Made by a program: the position numbers and the translations under genes. Below, one piece after another: positions 25,617 to 34,880 of a DNA stretch of 64,000 nt (positions are counted from its first letter, which is position 1; each line of letters starts with the position of its first letter). Location: assembly GCF_003003095.1 (NCBI RefSeq), contig NZ_PVTT01000002.1, positions 1,198,503 through 1,262,502 on the forward strand, in the 5' to 3' direction. The notes below the pieces were generated by a model. It saw nothing but the letters and a program-made list of their open reading frames with translations. It had not been told where the DNA came from and made no database searches. This DNA is from Hasllibacter halocynthiae. GTDB taxonomy: Bacteria > Pseudomonadota > Alphaproteobacteria > Rhodobacterales > Rhodobacteraceae.

Positions 25617-26285
25617 ATGGACCGCGCGCGCGTCAAGATCTGCGGACTGACCGAAAGGGACGCCCTGGACGCCGCCGTCGCGGCGGGCGCGGCCTATGTG
25701 GGCTTCGTCTTCTTCCCCAGGAGCCCCCGGAACGTCGAGCCGCCGCGCGCCGCCGCGCTGGCCGGGGCGGTGCCGGCGGGGGTGGCGAAGGTCGGCCTCC
25801 TCGTGGACCCGTCCGACGCCGACCTCGACGCCGTGCTCTCGGCCGTCCCGCTCGACGTGATCCAACTTCACGGTGGCGAGACGCCCGCCCGGGCGGCCGA
25901 GGTGAAGGCGCGCACCGGCCTGCCCGTGATGAAGGCCGTGGGCCTGCGGGACCGCGCCGACCTCGCCGCGCTGAACCTCTGGGCGGGCGCGGCCGATCAG
26001 GTGCTGGTGGACGCCAAGCCGCCCGAAGGGGCGGACCTGCCGGGCGGCAACGGCTTGGCCTTCGACTGGACGCTCCTGTCGGACCGGCGCTGGTTCGGGC
26101 CCTGGATGCTGGCCGGCGGCCTGACCCCCGGCAACGTGGCCGAGGCCATGGCCCGCACGAACGCCCGGCAAGTCGACGTCTCCTCCGGGGTGGAGAGCGC
26201 GCCGGGCGTCAAGGACGCCGCCCTCGTCCGCCGCTTCATCGCGGCCGCGGAGGCACCGGTGGCGGCCGTGCCCCGGCTGGCGTAG
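25617..26285 (+). CDS. trpF: phosphoribosylanthranilate isomerase
   Basis: Third step of tryptophan synthesis from anthranilate (222 aa, TIM barrel). Catalytic Cys is in VKICGLTERDAL at the N-terminus and the general acid Asp in VLVDAKPP; the phosphate-binding end has LAGGLTPGNVAEAM and DVSSGVESAPGVKD. It is followed 36 bp later by trpB; trpA is expected beyond trpB in some relatives but is absent here. Confidence 0.95.
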   Translation: MDRARVKICGLTERDALDAAVAAGAAYVGFVFFPRSPRNVEPPRAAALAGAVPAGVAKVGLLVDPSDADLDAVLSAVPLDVIQLHGGETPARAAEVKARTGLPVMKAVGLRDRADLAALNLWAGAADQVLVDAKPPEGADLPGGNGLAFDWTLLSDRRWFGPWMLAGGLTPGNVAEAMARTNARQVDVSSGVESAPGVKDAALVRRFIAAAEAPVAAVPRLA

Positions 26286-26321
26286 AACGCCGGTCGCACA
26301 CGGGGGGGAAAGGCAGGTTCC

Positions 26322-27566
26322 ATGGACGATCTCTTCAACAGCTTCATGGCGGGGCCGGACGAGGACGGCCGCTTCGGCCAGTTCGGCGGGCGCTTCGTCT
26401 CCGAGACCCTGATGCCGCTGATCCTGGAGCTTCAGCGCCAGTACGAGATCGCGAAGGACGACCCGGAGTTCTGGGCCGAGATGGACGCGCTCTGGGCCGA
26501 TTACGTCGGCCGCCCCTCGCCCATGTACCGCGCCGACCGCCTGACCGAGCGGCTGGGCGGCGCCACGATCTACATGAAGCGCGACGAGCTGAACCACACG
26601 GGCGCGCACAAGATCAACAACGTCCTGGGGCAGATCCTCTTGGCGCGCCGCATGGGCAAGACGCGCATCATCGCCGAGACGGGCGCCGGCCAGCACGGCG
26701 TCGCCACCGCAACCGTCTGCGCGAAGTTCGGCTTGCAATGCGTCGTCTACATGGGCGCCACGGACGTCGAGCGGCAGTCCCCGAACGTGTTCCGCATGAA
26801 GCTGCTCGGGGCCGAGGTGATCCCCGTCACCTCCGGCCGGGGCACCCTGAAGGACGCGATGAACGACGCCCTGCGCGACTGGGTCACCAACGTGCGCGAG
26901 ACGTTCTACTGCATCGGCACGGTGGCGGGCCCGCACCCCTATCCGGCCATGGTCCGCGACTTCCAGTCCGTCATCGGCAAGGAGGCCAAGGCCCAGCTGA
27001 TGGAGAAGGAAGGCCGGCTGCCCGACACGATCATCGCCGCGATCGGCGGCGGCTCGAACGCGATGGGCCTGTTCTTCCCCTTCCTCGACGACCGCGAGGT
27101 CCGCATCATCGGCGTGGAGGCCGGGGGGCACGGGGTCGACCAGAAGATGGAGCACTGCGCCTCGCTGACCGGCGGGCGGCCCGGGGTGCTGCACGGGAAC
27201 CGGACCTACCTCCTGCAGGACGATGACGGGCAGATCCTCGAGGGGCACTCGATCTCGGCCGGGCTGGACTATCCCGGGATCGGGCCGGAGCATTCCTGGC
27301 TGCACGACGTGGGCCGGGCCGAATACGTCGCCATCACCGACAAGGAGGCGCTGGAGGCGTTCCAGCTCTGCTGCGAGACCGAAGGGATCATCCCCGCGCT
27401 CGAGCCGTGCCACGCCCTGGCGCACGTGATGAAGATCGCGCCCGGCCTGCCGGCTTCGCACATCATCTGCATGAACATGTGCGGGCGGGGCGACAAGGAC
27501 ATCTTCACCGTGGCCCGGGCCTTCGGCTTCGATATGGACGGCCCCGTGGGGCGCGACGCGGGCTAG
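26322..27566 (+). CDS. trpB: tryptophan synthase beta chain
   Basis: PLP enzyme that condenses indole and serine (414 aa). PLP Lys97 is in [12 protein letters not shown], the phosphate-binding loop is GGGSNAMG and the catalytic Glu is in [11 protein letters not shown]. The ATG has a GGGGGAAAGGCAGG site. It forms a unit with trpF. The 3' end overlaps the convergent hydrolase gene by 4 bp and trpA is not adjacent. Confidence 0.97.
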   Translation: MDDLFNSFMAGPDEDGRFGQFGGRFVSETLMPLILELQRQYEIAKDDPEFWAEMDALWADYVGRPSPMYRADRLTERLGGATIYMKRDELNHTGAHKINNVLGQILLARRMGKTRIIAETGAGQHGVATATVCAKFGLQCVVYMGATDVERQSPNVFRMKLLGAEVIPVTSGRGTLKDAMNDALRDWVTNVRETFYCIGTVAGPHPYPAMVRDFQSVIGKEAKAQLMEKEGRLPDTIIAAIGGGSNAMGLFFPFLDDREVRIIGVEAGGHGVDQKMEHCASLTGGRPGVLHGNRTYLLQDDDGQILEGHSISAGLDYPGIGPEHSWLHDVGRAEYVAITDKEALEAFQLCCETEGIIPALEPCHALAHVMKIAPGLPASHIICMNMCGRGDKDIFTVARAFGFDMDGPVGRDAG

Positions 27567-28378
27567 GCGGCCGGAAGGTCCGCGAGGAAACGCTCGATCT
27601 CCTCCATGACGCGCAGGGGCGGGAGCTGGTGGCCAGCCCCTTCGATCCAGACGGCGCGCTTGGGCCCGGACGCGGCCTCGAAGAGGCGCCGGCCCTGGGC
27701 GATGGGCATGATCGGGTCGTCCGTGCCGTGCAGCACCAGGAGCGGCACGCCGAGCGCCGCGACGTGGTCGACGCTGCGCCAGCGGTCGCGCAGGAGGAGC
27801 CGCACGGGCACCCAGGGGAAGAGCTGTGCGGCGCGGTCCACCACCGCCGCATAGGGCGCCTCGAGCACGACGGCGCGCCAGGGGCCGCCCGCCGCCGCGC
27901 GAACCGCCACGCCCGAGCCGAGGGACTCGCCGTAGACGACCACGTCATCTGGCGAGAGGCCGAGGGGCCCGGTGGCGAAGTCCAGCACCGCGCGCGCGTC
28001 CGCGACGAGGGCGGCCTGCGAGGGCCGGCCGGGATTGCCGGAAAAGCCCCTGTAGGGGACCATCAGCGTCCCCCAGCCATGCGCGCCGAACGCCCAGAGC
28101 TTGCGCGCGTCGTGCCCCCCGTTGCCGTGGAAGACGACGAGGGTGGGCGCGTCCGGATCCGCCGCGCGGTAGAGGCCGCGCAGGACGATCCCGCCGGAGA
28201 CGGGAACCTCCACGGGGACCGCGCCGGGCGTCTCGTAGGCGGAGAGGGGCGGCAGCCCCACTGACCAGCCGGGATAGAGCAGCCGTTCCTGCCCCAGCCA
28301 GAACGCCCCCACGACGAGCGCGTAGAGCGCCGCCGCGACCCCGATCAGCCAGAGGATCAGCGTCCTAGCCCGCCGCAT
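27563..28378 (-). CDS. alpha/beta hydrolase, BEM46/ABHD13-like
   Basis: 271 aa with an N-terminal transmembrane anchor (about 8-28) and a hydrolase core. Oxyanion segment [13 protein letters not shown], nucleophile elbow GESLGSG, acid in [13 protein letters not shown] and His in GAGHQLP form a complete triad. BEM46-like proteins are membrane-bound esterases of unclear substrate. It overlaps the DUF2237 gene upstream by 14 bp, so the two are co-transcribed. Confidence 0.87.
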   Translation of the reverse strand: MRRARTLILWLIGVAAALYALVVGAFWLGQERLLYPGWSVGLPPLSAYETPGAVPVEVPVSGGIVLRGLYRAADPDAPTLVVFHGNGGHDARKLWAFGAHGWGTLMVPYRGFSGNPGRPSQAALVADARAVLDFATGPLGLSPDDVVVYGESLGSGVAVRAAAGGPWRAVVLEAPYAAVVDRAAQLFPWVPVRLLLRDRWRSVDHVAALGVPLLVLHGTDDPIMPIAQGRRLFEAASGPKRAVWIEGAGHQLPPLRVMEEIERFLADLPAA

Positions 28379-28745
28379 CGAGGGCGTGCGCCTCCAGCAC
28401 CGCCCGCGGGACCACCTCCAGCGCGCGGCGATGCGTGGCGGCGAGGTCCACCTTCGGGGCAGCCCCCTCCTCGGCGGCCTGTGCGAAGCGGCCCGCGCAG
28501 AGGCACCAGCGGTCGCCGGGCCTGAGGCCGGGGAAGCGGAACTCGGGCCGGGGGGTGGAGAGGTCGTTGCCCACGTACTTGCTGTAGGCCAGGAACTCGG
28601 CCGTGAGGACGGCGCAGACCGTGTGCGAGCCGCGGTCGGCCGCGCAGGTGTCGCAGAGGCCGTCGCGGAAGAAGCCGGTCATGGGCTCGGTGCCGCAGGG
28701 GGCGAGCGGGCCGCCCAGAACGTTCACGGAAGGGTCCTTGTCCAT
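28365..28745 (-). CDS. DUF2237 family protein
   Basis: 126 aa, cytoplasmic. The family is recognised from SVNVLGGPLAPCGTEPMTGFFRDGLCDT, TVCAVLTAEFLAYSKYVGNDLSTPRPEF and FPGLRPGDRWCLCAGR. Conserved cysteines suggest metal or redox chemistry but no activity is established. It overlaps the hydrolase gene and follows the DUF2332 gene by 16 bp, giving the likely operon pth, DUF2332, DUF2237, hydrolase. Confidence 0.85.
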   Translation of the reverse strand: MDKDPSVNVLGGPLAPCGTEPMTGFFRDGLCDTCAADRGSHTVCAVLTAEFLAYSKYVGNDLSTPRPEFRFPGLRPGDRWCLCAGRFAQAAEEGAAPKVDLAATHRRALEVVPRAVLEAHALDAAG

Positions 28746-28761
28746 CGACCGGAGCTAGCCC

Positions 28762-29778
28762 TCAGGCGGCGACCCGCCAGTCCACCCAGAGGCCGTGGAA
28801 GCAGACCCGGCCCAGCAGCTCGCGCGTGCCGGGCCAGGTGGTCAGCACGACGGCCGCGCCGGGCCCCTCGCCGTCGTATTCCATCGAGAGGTGCGCGAGC
28901 GGCGCATCGGGCGCCCCGCGCGCGCCGCCCGCGTCCAGGACGGCCGTCAGCCGGGCCGAGGCGTCTGGGGGAAGGTACTGGCGGAACACGGTGTGGAAGA
29001 CGATGTGCAGACGGCCCGGGCGGGGCCCGAGGCGGCGCCGCAGCCAGTCCACGGCATCGCCCCGGTCCGGCAGGGGCGGGCCGGCGGCGATGGCCGCCTC
29101 GGTCATCGCGAGCCGGCGGGGCTGGTCGGGCCATAGGAAGGAGAGGAGGCGCGCGCGCCGCGCCGGGTCGGCCACGTCGATCGGGTGGAGGTCGACGCCC
29201 GCCCGCTCGGCGATGCGAAGGTCCGCGGGGGCGGGCAGGGGGCCGCGCCAGTCGGGGCGGAGGGTCAGCACGGGGCCCGCGGGACCGAGGCGGCCCGCCG
29301 GCGTCTCGAGCGCGAAGCGGTCCGCGAGGAGGTTCAGCCCTGCCGAGGCGCCCAGCTCCGACAGGGCGAGGGGCAGCCCGTGGCGCGCGGAGAGAAGGTG
29401 CAGCGCGGGGATCAGCGCGGCGGAGCGGCGCACCTCGTTCGTCTGCGGCGGGCTCTCCAGCGCCTGGAGGAGGAACCCCTCCTCCCGCGCCATGGCATCC
29501 CGCAGCGCCGCCGAGAGCGCCGCGTCCGAGACGTCGTTCGGCGGATAGGCGGCGGCGAGCGGGTCGCCCTGCCGGACCAGCGCGTGAAGCCCCCCCGCGA
29601 GGCGCAGGGCCGTGGCGCCGGACCAGAACTCCGCCTGCTCGGGCCAGCGGCGGAACCGGTCCTTCAGCGCGCCTTCGGGCATCGCGTCCGGGGCGAGGCG
29701 CAGCATCCGGGCCATGAAGGGCGAGCCGAGCCGCCCGCAGGACGCGGCCTGCCCCTCGAACGCCTCGCGCCAGCTCAC
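28762..29778 (-). CDS. DUF2332 family protein
   Basis: 338 aa, no signal peptide. Recognised from SELGASAGLNLLADRF, DWLRRRLGPRPGRLHIVFHTVFRQYLP and the C-terminal LTTWPGTRELLGRVCFHGLWVDW, conserved features of DUF2332; the first resembles a SAM-binding glycine loop, so a methyltransferase-like fold is possible. The GTG start at 29778 overlaps the pth stop as GTGA, indicating translational coupling. Confidence 0.85.
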   Translation of the reverse strand: MSWREAFEGQAASCGRLGSPFMARMLRLAPDAMPEGALKDRFRRWPEQAEFWSGATALRLAGGLHALVRQGDPLAAAYPPNDVSDAALSAALRDAMAREEGFLLQALESPPQTNEVRRSAALIPALHLLSARHGLPLALSELGASAGLNLLADRFALETPAGRLGPAGPVLTLRPDWRGPLPAPADLRIAERAGVDLHPIDVADPARRARLLSFLWPDQPRRLAMTEAAIAAGPPLPDRGDAVDWLRRRLGPRPGRLHIVFHTVFRQYLPPDASARLTAVLDAGGARGAPDAPLAHLSMEYDGEGPGAAVVLTTWPGTRELLGRVCFHGLWVDWRVAA

Positions 29779-30473
29779 CGGCGGAACTTGCCGGCCAGCT
29801 TGGCGAAGGGGCCGGGGGCTGGTTCGGGGGCGGGGCCGGGATCGGGCCTGGGATCGGCCGGAAGGGTGCGGTCGCCGCCCCCTTCGGCCTTCGGCTTCTG
29901 CGTCGAGGGGCGAGGAGGGTTCAGGCGCAGGTTCACCGCATTGAGGAAGCGGCCCGGATCGCCCGTCGCCAGCAGCGGCGCGCCGTCCTCGATCCCCCGA
30001 AGGAGGTCGTCCAGCCAATCCCGGTCGGCCTTCGGGAAGTCGCGCAGCACGTAGCCAGGCACCGCGTCCTTGTGGCCCGGATGGCCGACCCCCAGGCGCA
30101 CCCGGTCGTAGTCGGGACCGACGTGCTGGTGGATTGAGCGCAGCCCGTTGTGCCCCGCATGGCCACCGCCGGACTTCACGCGGACCTTGCCGGGCGCGAG
30201 GTCGATCTCGTCGTGGAAGACGGTCATCGCGTCGGGCCCGAGCTTGTGGAAGCGCATCGCCTCCTGCACGGAGCGGCCCGATTCATTCATGAACGTCATG
30301 GGCTTGAGGAGGAGGACGCGATCCGATCCGAACCGGACGTCCGCGACCTCGCCCCCGAACTTGCGCGACCATCCCGCCGTGCCCGCGATGCGGTCCACGG
30401 CCATGAAGCCGACATTGTGGCGGTTGCCGGCGTATTTGGCGCCGGGATTCCCGAGGCCGACCCAGAGCTGCAT
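29775..30473 (-). CDS. pth: peptidyl-tRNA hydrolase
   Basis: Releases tRNA from stalled peptidyl-tRNA (232 aa). The core is complete: WVGLGNPGAKYAGNRHNVGF with the catalytic His, MTFMNESGRSV, DEIDLAPGKVRVKSGGGHAGHNGLRSI. A Pro/Lys-rich tail of about 45 residues (from about 187) ends in KLAGKFRR, an extension common in alphaproteobacteria. ATG at 30473 gives MQLWVGLGNPG; an in-frame ATG six codons upstream is less likely. Usually follows rplY directly; here a monooxygenase-like gene on the other strand separates them. Confidence 0.95.
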   Translation of the reverse strand: MQLWVGLGNPGAKYAGNRHNVGFMAVDRIAGTAGWSRKFGGEVADVRFGSDRVLLLKPMTFMNESGRSVQEAMRFHKLGPDAMTVFHDEIDLAPGKVRVKSGGGHAGHNGLRSIHQHVGPDYDRVRLGVGHPGHKDAVPGYVLRDFPKADRDWLDDLLRGIEDGAPLLATGDPGRFLNAVNLRLNPPRPSTQKPKAEGGGDRTLPADPRPDPGPAPEPAPGPFAKLAGKFRR

Positions 30474-30631
30474 GGCGCGTCCCTCCCCCATGGCCCTTCA
30501 TGCCGCGGCGCGGCGCCGGAGGCCAGACGCGGTTGCCGCGCGCCGTGCCCGCGATAGCTGGAGGCCGTGCGGCCGGCGCGCCCCCGCGGGGCCCCGACCG
30601 CGATGGGCCCGACCTCGATAGGAGACATGCC

Positions 30632-30946
30632 ATGTACTTGACGATGAACCGCTTCCGGGTCGCCAAGGGCCACGAGGATGCCTTCGAGGAAGTCTGGCGC
30701 AGCCGCGACTCGCATCTCGCGTCCGTGCCGGGCTTCGAGGGCTTCCACCTCCTGCGCGGCAAGGAGGGCGAGGGCCACACGCTCTACGCCTCGCACACGG
30801 TCTGGGCGTCGAGGGAGGCGTTCGAGGCCTGGACCCGCTCGGAGGCGTTCAGGGCGGCGCATCGCGGGGCCGGCGGCGGCAGGGAGATGTATCTGGGCCC
30901 GCCGGAGCTGGAGACCTTCGAGAGCGTGCTGTCCCAGGAAGGCTAG
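30632..30946 (+). CDS. antibiotic biosynthesis monooxygenase-type protein (HmoA-like)
   Basis: 104 aa, ABM ferredoxin-like fold: YLTMNRFRVAKGHEDAFEEVWRSRDSHLASVPGFEGFHLL, then LYASHTVWASREAFEAWTRSEAFRAAH, which carries the His and Trp positions seen in heme-degrading HmoA/IsdG relatives. Heme breakdown or quinol oxidation are the family possibilities. It has a GGAG ribosome site and is inserted between pth and rplY on the opposite strand. Confidence 0.85.
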   Translation: MYLTMNRFRVAKGHEDAFEEVWRSRDSHLASVPGFEGFHLLRGKEGEGHTLYASHTVWASREAFEAWTRSEAFRAAHRGAGGGREMYLGPPELETFESVLSQEG

Positions 30947-31294
30947 CGCGGGGCCTGTGGACAAGTCGGTGGGCGGAGCCCCGGCGCCGCGCCGCGTCGC
31001 CCGTCGCCCCGAGGGCGCTGGCCTCGTTGCGGAAGGGCCACGGGGGGCGAGGCATGACAGGCGCCGGCGCCGCCGCCGGGCCGCGAGGCATGGGGATCGG
31101 GGCTTTCGGGGGCCGCCTCGAGGCGCGGCCCTGGCGCACCGCCTGAACTTCGGGGTGTAACCTTCTGGCAACGGAAGGGATTCAGGCGGGCGTCCGGCGC
31201 GGCTGTGCAGAAACCCCGCAGCCCGGACGGCCGGAGGGGGGCGGGGGCGGAAGAAGAAAGGCCGCGGGCGGTGCCGCGGCCTCTCGTGTCCTCG
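30947..31294. other. 348-bp convergent intergenic region
   Basis: Between the converging monooxygenase and rplY genes. It holds the rplY terminator at the right end; the remainder is GC-rich, with no gene or repeat recognised. Confidence 0.5.
31248..31282 (-). terminator. rplY intrinsic terminator
   Basis: Perfect 9-bp stem AGGCCGCGG / CCGCGGCCT (31259-31282) with a 6-nt loop, followed on the minus strand by TTTCTTCTTCC. Located 12 bp after the rplY stop; the best terminator in the window. Confidence 0.88.
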
Positions 31295-31972
31295 TCACTC
31301 GGGGGCTTCCTCGCCGTCCGGGGGCCCCATCTCGGTGGTGGGGACCTCGTCGGCGGCGACGTCCTCGTCACCCTCCTCGTCGTCCTCGGCCTGCGAGGCG
31401 AGGCCCGAGGGCGGCTGGATGTTCGCGATGACGAAGTCGCGGTCGATCACGGGCCGGGCACCCTGCGGCAGCGTCACGGAGGAGATGGTGAGCGTGTCGC
31501 CCACCTCCATCCCCGCGACGGAGGCGGTGACGCTCTCGGGGATGTCGCCGGCGGTAACGATCAGCTCGACCTCCGGGCGGACCATGGTCAGCACGCCGCC
31601 GGACTTCAGGCCGGGGGCCTCCTCCTCGCCCTCAATCTCGACGGGGATGAAGAGGTTGATCTTCGAGTTCCGGCGCAGGCGCATGAAGTCGACATGCGTC
31701 GGCAGGTCCTTCACCACGTCGCGCTGGACGTTGCGGCAGATGACGCGCACGTCCTCCTGGCCCTCGACCTTCATGTTGTAGAGGGTCGACAGGAAGCGGC
31801 CGTGCTTGAGGCGCGTGAGCAGCGCGTCGAAGCCGATGTTGATGGGCAGCGGGTCGGCGCCGCCGCCGTAGACGATGCCGGGCACCTTGCCAGCCCTGCG
31901 GGCTTGACGGGCGGCCCCCTTGCCTGTCCCCGTCCGGTGCTCGGCGACGAGATCCGGGATCTCTCCAGCCAT
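31295..31972 (-). CDS. rplY: 50S ribosomal protein L25 (Ctc form)
   Basis: 225-aa long form of L25 that binds 5S rRNA. The N-terminal L25 barrel reads [31 protein letters not shown] and the C-terminal TL5-like domain [29 protein letters not shown]. The tail of about 25 residues is very acidic ([17 protein letters not shown]). ATG at 31972 with an AGGAGAG site. Own terminator, so pth downstream needs its own promoter. Confidence 0.95.
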   Translation of the reverse strand: MAGEIPDLVAEHRTGTGKGAARQARRAGKVPGIVYGGGADPLPINIGFDALLTRLKHGRFLSTLYNMKVEGQEDVRVICRNVQRDVVKDLPTHVDFMRLRRNSKINLFIPVEIEGEEEAPGLKSGGVLTMVRPEVELIVTAGDIPESVTASVAGMEVGDTLTISSVTLPQGARPVIDRDFVIANIQPPSGLASQAEDDEEGDEDVAADEVPTTEMGPPDGEEAPE

Positions 31973-32570
31973 TGGTTCTCTCCTGATCGGGCGCGGGCCT
32001 CCAAGGGTGTCCCGCGCGTGGAAGCGGCCCCTTAGCGGCCCCGCGCGGGGATGGGAAGCCCCTTGTTGCAAAGGGCGCGCGGTGGCTTCACGCCCCGTTA
32101 ACCCGGGCCCGCTAGGGTCCTTCGGGCGAAGGGGGAGGGCCGGGCCGTGCGCTTGCGAACCACCATCATCGCCGGGGGGAGCCCTCTCCCCCCGGGCGGG
32201 CGATCGGGGCCCGCGCGCGGGGCCTTCGGGCGCACGGACGGGAGAGGTGCGCCAGGCGCGCGGCGACGGATCAGCGGAACGGGCCGGATCGGGGGCCTGG
32301 GGGCCTTGGTCCGGGGGCTTCGGTTGGGGAGCCGAAGGTCTGGCGGGCCTGGGGGTCGGAGGGTCCGGAGCGGCCGGGGGGCCGGCGGGTCCGGCGCGCC
32401 GGAGTGCCGGATCGGCAGGGGCGGCGGATGCCTGGGGCGGGGCCTTTCCGCGGCGCGGCGGCGGGGCGGCCCCCGGGCGGCCGGGCGGCCGGGCGGCCCC
32501 CGGGCGTCCTCTGGGCGTCCCACGTCCTCCGGCGCTTGCCGCGGCGGGCGGTCCGTGAGAGCGCGGCGGG
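31973..32570. other. 598-bp divergent intergenic region with repeats
   Basis: Longest gene-free stretch. It contains copy B of the dispersed 46-bp repeat (32236-32281), a Gly/Pro-codon-like GGGGCC-rich run (32285-32400) and three tandem GGGCGGCC octamers (32475-32498). A weak rplY promoter candidate (TTCCCA, 17 bp, TAAGGG) is near 32035-32065. No credible gene. Confidence 0.55.
32236..32281 (+). repeat. dispersed 46-bp intergenic repeat, copy B
   Basis: Matches 4942-4987 at 40 of 46 positions, no gap. Differences fall in the central GC-rich part and at two later positions; both ends (16 and 8 bp) are identical. Confidence 0.75.
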
Positions 32571-33725
32571 ATGGGACTGCGACGGGATCTGCGGGCGGCG
32601 CGGGCGCCGGTCCTGGCCTTCGCCGGGATGGGGGTGGCCTGGGGCGCCTTCGCGGCGCTGGTGCCCGTGCTGAAGGCGCGGATCGAGGCGCCGGACGCCC
32701 TGTTCGGCCTTCTCCTGACCTTCTCGGCGGCGGGGCTGGCGCTCGCGCTGTGGACGGCGCCGCTGATGGACCGCCGCGCGGGGCCGCAGGGGATGCGGGC
32801 GGGCATGGCGCTGCTGGCGGCGGCCTGCCTCGGGCCCGGCCTCGCCGGCGGGCCGGCGGCGTTCGGGCTGGCGATGCTGGCCATGGCGCTGGCGAGCGGG
32901 CTGCTCGACGTGGTGATGAACACCCGCCTCTCGGAGGCGGAGGCCCGGACGGGCCGTCCCCTGATGAACCTCGGGCATGCGGCGTTCTCCTTCGCCTATG
33001 CGGGCGCCGCGCTGGCGACGGGCCTCGCGCGGGAGGGGGGGTGGGCGCCCTGGGCCGTCTTCGCCGCGGCCGCCCTGGCGGTGCTGACCCTCTCGACCGG
33101 CGGGCGCGCCGCGCCGGAGCGGCCGGAGGAAGGAACCGGCGGGCGGGCGCACGGCCTGCCCCTCTGGCTGATGGCGACCTGCGGCGCGCTGGTGCTGCTG
33201 GCCTTCGCCATCGAGGGCGGGGTCGAGCAATGGTCGGCCCTTCACGTCGAGCGGACCCTGGGCGGCGGCGCGGCCGAGGGCGCGCTGGGCCCGGCGGTGC
33301 TGGGTCTGACCATGGGGGCGGGGCGCCTCGGGGGGCAGTTGGCCGCGAGGCGCGTGCCGGGGCTGCGGCTGGCGGTGCCGGCGGGGGTCGCGGCCGCGGC
33401 GGGCGCGTTCGTCGCCGCCGCCGCGCCCACCCCCGGCATCGCCTATCTGGGCTTCGGGCTGCTCGGCCTCGGGGTGTCGGTGATCGGCCCCTTGGGCATC
33501 GCGGAGGCGGGGGCCCGCGCGCGGCCCGGGGGGCGCGGCGCGGCGGTGGGCCGGGTGGCGGTGATCGGCTTCGGGGGCTTCTTCCTCGGGCCGCCGCTGC
33601 TCGGCGCGGTGTCGGAGGCGTTCGGGCTGCCTTGGGCGATCGCCACGCTCGGGCTGGCCGCCCTGGGCGCGGCGGCGCTGGCGCTGGGGCTGGGACGGGT
33701 TGCGAAGCCCGGCCGGGCCGCCTAG
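32571..33725 (+). CDS. MFS transporter
   Basis: 384 aa with about 12 hydrophobic segments, extremely Ala/Gly/Leu-rich. The loop between helices 2 and 3 reads [13 protein letters not shown], a form of the MFS GxxxDRxGR motif. The architecture resembles the YbjJ-like inner-membrane MFS group. Substrate unknown. It is 10 bp from the nucleoside hydrolase gene downstream, so import of a nucleoside for that enzyme is an attractive but unproven pairing. ATG follows GCGGGATG; no strong ribosome site. Confidence 0.85.
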   Translation: MGLRRDLRAARAPVLAFAGMGVAWGAFAALVPVLKARIEAPDALFGLLLTFSAAGLALALWTAPLMDRRAGPQGMRAGMALLAAACLGPGLAGGPAAFGLAMLAMALASGLLDVVMNTRLSEAEARTGRPLMNLGHAAFSFAYAGAALATGLAREGGWAPWAVFAAAALAVLTLSTGGRAAPERPEEGTGGRAHGLPLWLMATCGALVLLAFAIEGGVEQWSALHVERTLGGGAAEGALGPAVLGLTMGAGRLGGQLAARRVPGLRLAVPAGVAAAAGAFVAAAAPTPGIAYLGFGLLGLGVSVIGPLGIAEAGARARPGGRGAAVGRVAVIGFGGFFLGPPLLGAVSEAFGLPWAIATLGLAALGAAALALGLGRVAKPGRAA

Positions 33726-33735
33726 CCGGGCGCCC

Positions 33736-34641
33736 ATGACACGACCCCTCCCCCTCGTCGTCGACACCGATCCGGGCATCGACGACGCCATGGCGATCCT
33801 CTGGGCCGCCTCCGAGCCGGACGTGCGCATCGCCGCGCTGACCACCGTCTTCGGCAACGTCCGCACCGACCAGGCGACGCGCAACGCCCTGCGGCTGCTG
33901 GAATGGGCCGGGGTGGACGCGCCCGTGGCCGAGGGCGCGCGGACCCCCCTCGTGCTGCCGCCCTTCACGCCCTCGGCCCATGTCCACGGCGCCGAGGGGT
34001 TCGGCCCCATCCCGGCCGAGGCGCCCGCCGGCGCGCCCGTCGCCGAAGGGGCGGCCGACCTCATCGTGCGCGAGTGCGCCGCGGGCGCCACGCTCTGCCC
34101 GGTGGGGCCGCTGACCAACGTGGCGGCGGCGCTCCGCCGGTCGCCGGGCCTCTCGGGGGCCGAGATCGTGGTGATGGGCGGCGCGGTCTTCGTGCCGGGC
34201 AACATCACCCCCCACGCGGAGGCCAACATCTATCACGACCCCCACGCCGCGGCGGAGGTCTTCGCCTCGGGGGCGAAGGTGCGGCTGGTGGGGCTGGACG
34301 TGACGAACGGCATCCTCATGGACCGATCCGACATGGCCCGCCTCGCCGAGCGGGCGCCGCGCCTCGGCGGGCGCATCGCCGAGATGGCGGACTTCTACAT
34401 CGACTTCTACGAGAGCGTCGGCCTGAGCGGCTGCGCGCTGCACGACCCGGCGGCGGTGATCGCCTGCCTGCGGCCCGAGCTCTTCGATTGGGAGGAGACG
34501 CCGCTGCGGGTCGTCACGCAGGGCGAGGAGGCCGGGCGGACGGTGGCGGGCGGCGAGGGGCCGCCGGTCCTGGTCGCGCGCGGATGCGACGCGCCCCGCA
34601 TCCGCGAGATCTGGATGGAGGGCATCGCCCGCCTGGACTGA
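33736..34641 (+). CDS. nucleoside hydrolase
   Basis: Cleaves the N-glycosidic bond of ribonucleosides (301 aa). Calcium-binding motif VVDTDPGIDDAMAIL at the N-terminus, CPVGPLTNVAAAL and VVMGGAVFVPGNITPHAEANIYHDPHAA in the middle and the late His in LHDPAAV are all present, as in the IunH/RihA group. It follows the MFS gene by 10 bp and probably forms a salvage unit with it. Purine or pyrimidine preference cannot be assigned. Confidence 0.93.
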   Translation: MTRPLPLVVDTDPGIDDAMAILWAASEPDVRIAALTTVFGNVRTDQATRNALRLLEWAGVDAPVAEGARTPLVLPPFTPSAHVHGAEGFGPIPAEAPAGAPVAEGAADLIVRECAAGATLCPVGPLTNVAAALRRSPGLSGAEIVVMGGAVFVPGNITPHAEANIYHDPHAAAEVFASGAKVRLVGLDVTNGILMDRSDMARLAERAPRLGGRIAEMADFYIDFYESVGLSGCALHDPAAVIACLRPELFDWEETPLRVVTQGEEAGRTVAGGEGPPVLVARGCDAPRIREIWMEGIARLD

Positions 34642-34677
34642 GGCGCCCCCGGGGCGCGGGGTCCGGCCCTTGCCGCC

Positions 34678-34706
34678 TTGCGGGCGGGCGCCGGGCCCGG
34701 TAGGCG
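34678..34706 (+). promoter_or_regulatory. tRNA-Ser promoter
   Basis: TTGCGG (34678-34683), 17 bp, TAGGCG (34701-34706), seven bases before the tRNA 5' end. Transcription would start at or next to the mature end. Confidence 0.6.
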
Positions 34707-34713
34707 GGTCGGC

Positions 34714-34803
34714 GGAGACGTGGCCGAGTGGCTGAAGGCGCTCCCCTGCTAAGGGAGTAGGCGGGAAACCGTCTCGTGGGTTCGAATCCCATCGTCTCCG
34801 CCA
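34714..34803 (+). tRNA. serX: tRNA-Ser(GCU)
   Basis: 90 nt including an encoded CCA. Acceptor stem GGAGACG/CGTCTCC, D-arm TGGCCGAGTGGCTGAAGG, anticodon stem CTCCC/GGGAG with anticodon GCT at 34748-34750, a long class II variable arm and T-arm GTGGGTTCGAATCCCAT. It reads AGC and AGT codons. The last 12 bases recur 21 bp downstream. Confidence 0.96.
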
Positions 34804-34824
34804 TTACACCCTTCGTCTCCGCCA
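34792..34824 (+). repeat. duplicated tRNA 3' end
   Basis: TCGTCTCCGCCA occurs at the tRNA end (34792-34803) and again at 34813-34824. Such direct repeats are left by integrases that use tRNA 3' ends, but only 9 bp separate the two here. Confidence 0.5.
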
Positions 34825-34880
34825 CAGGCTTCGTTCCGATGGCTGCGGGCCGTGGCCGCGGGGGGCGCGGCGGCCCCATC

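Noticed and set aside
32475..32498. Three tandem GGGCGGCC octamers as a regulatory repeat array
   Set aside because: The surroundings are low-complexity GC sequence, so slippage or chance is sufficient explanation.
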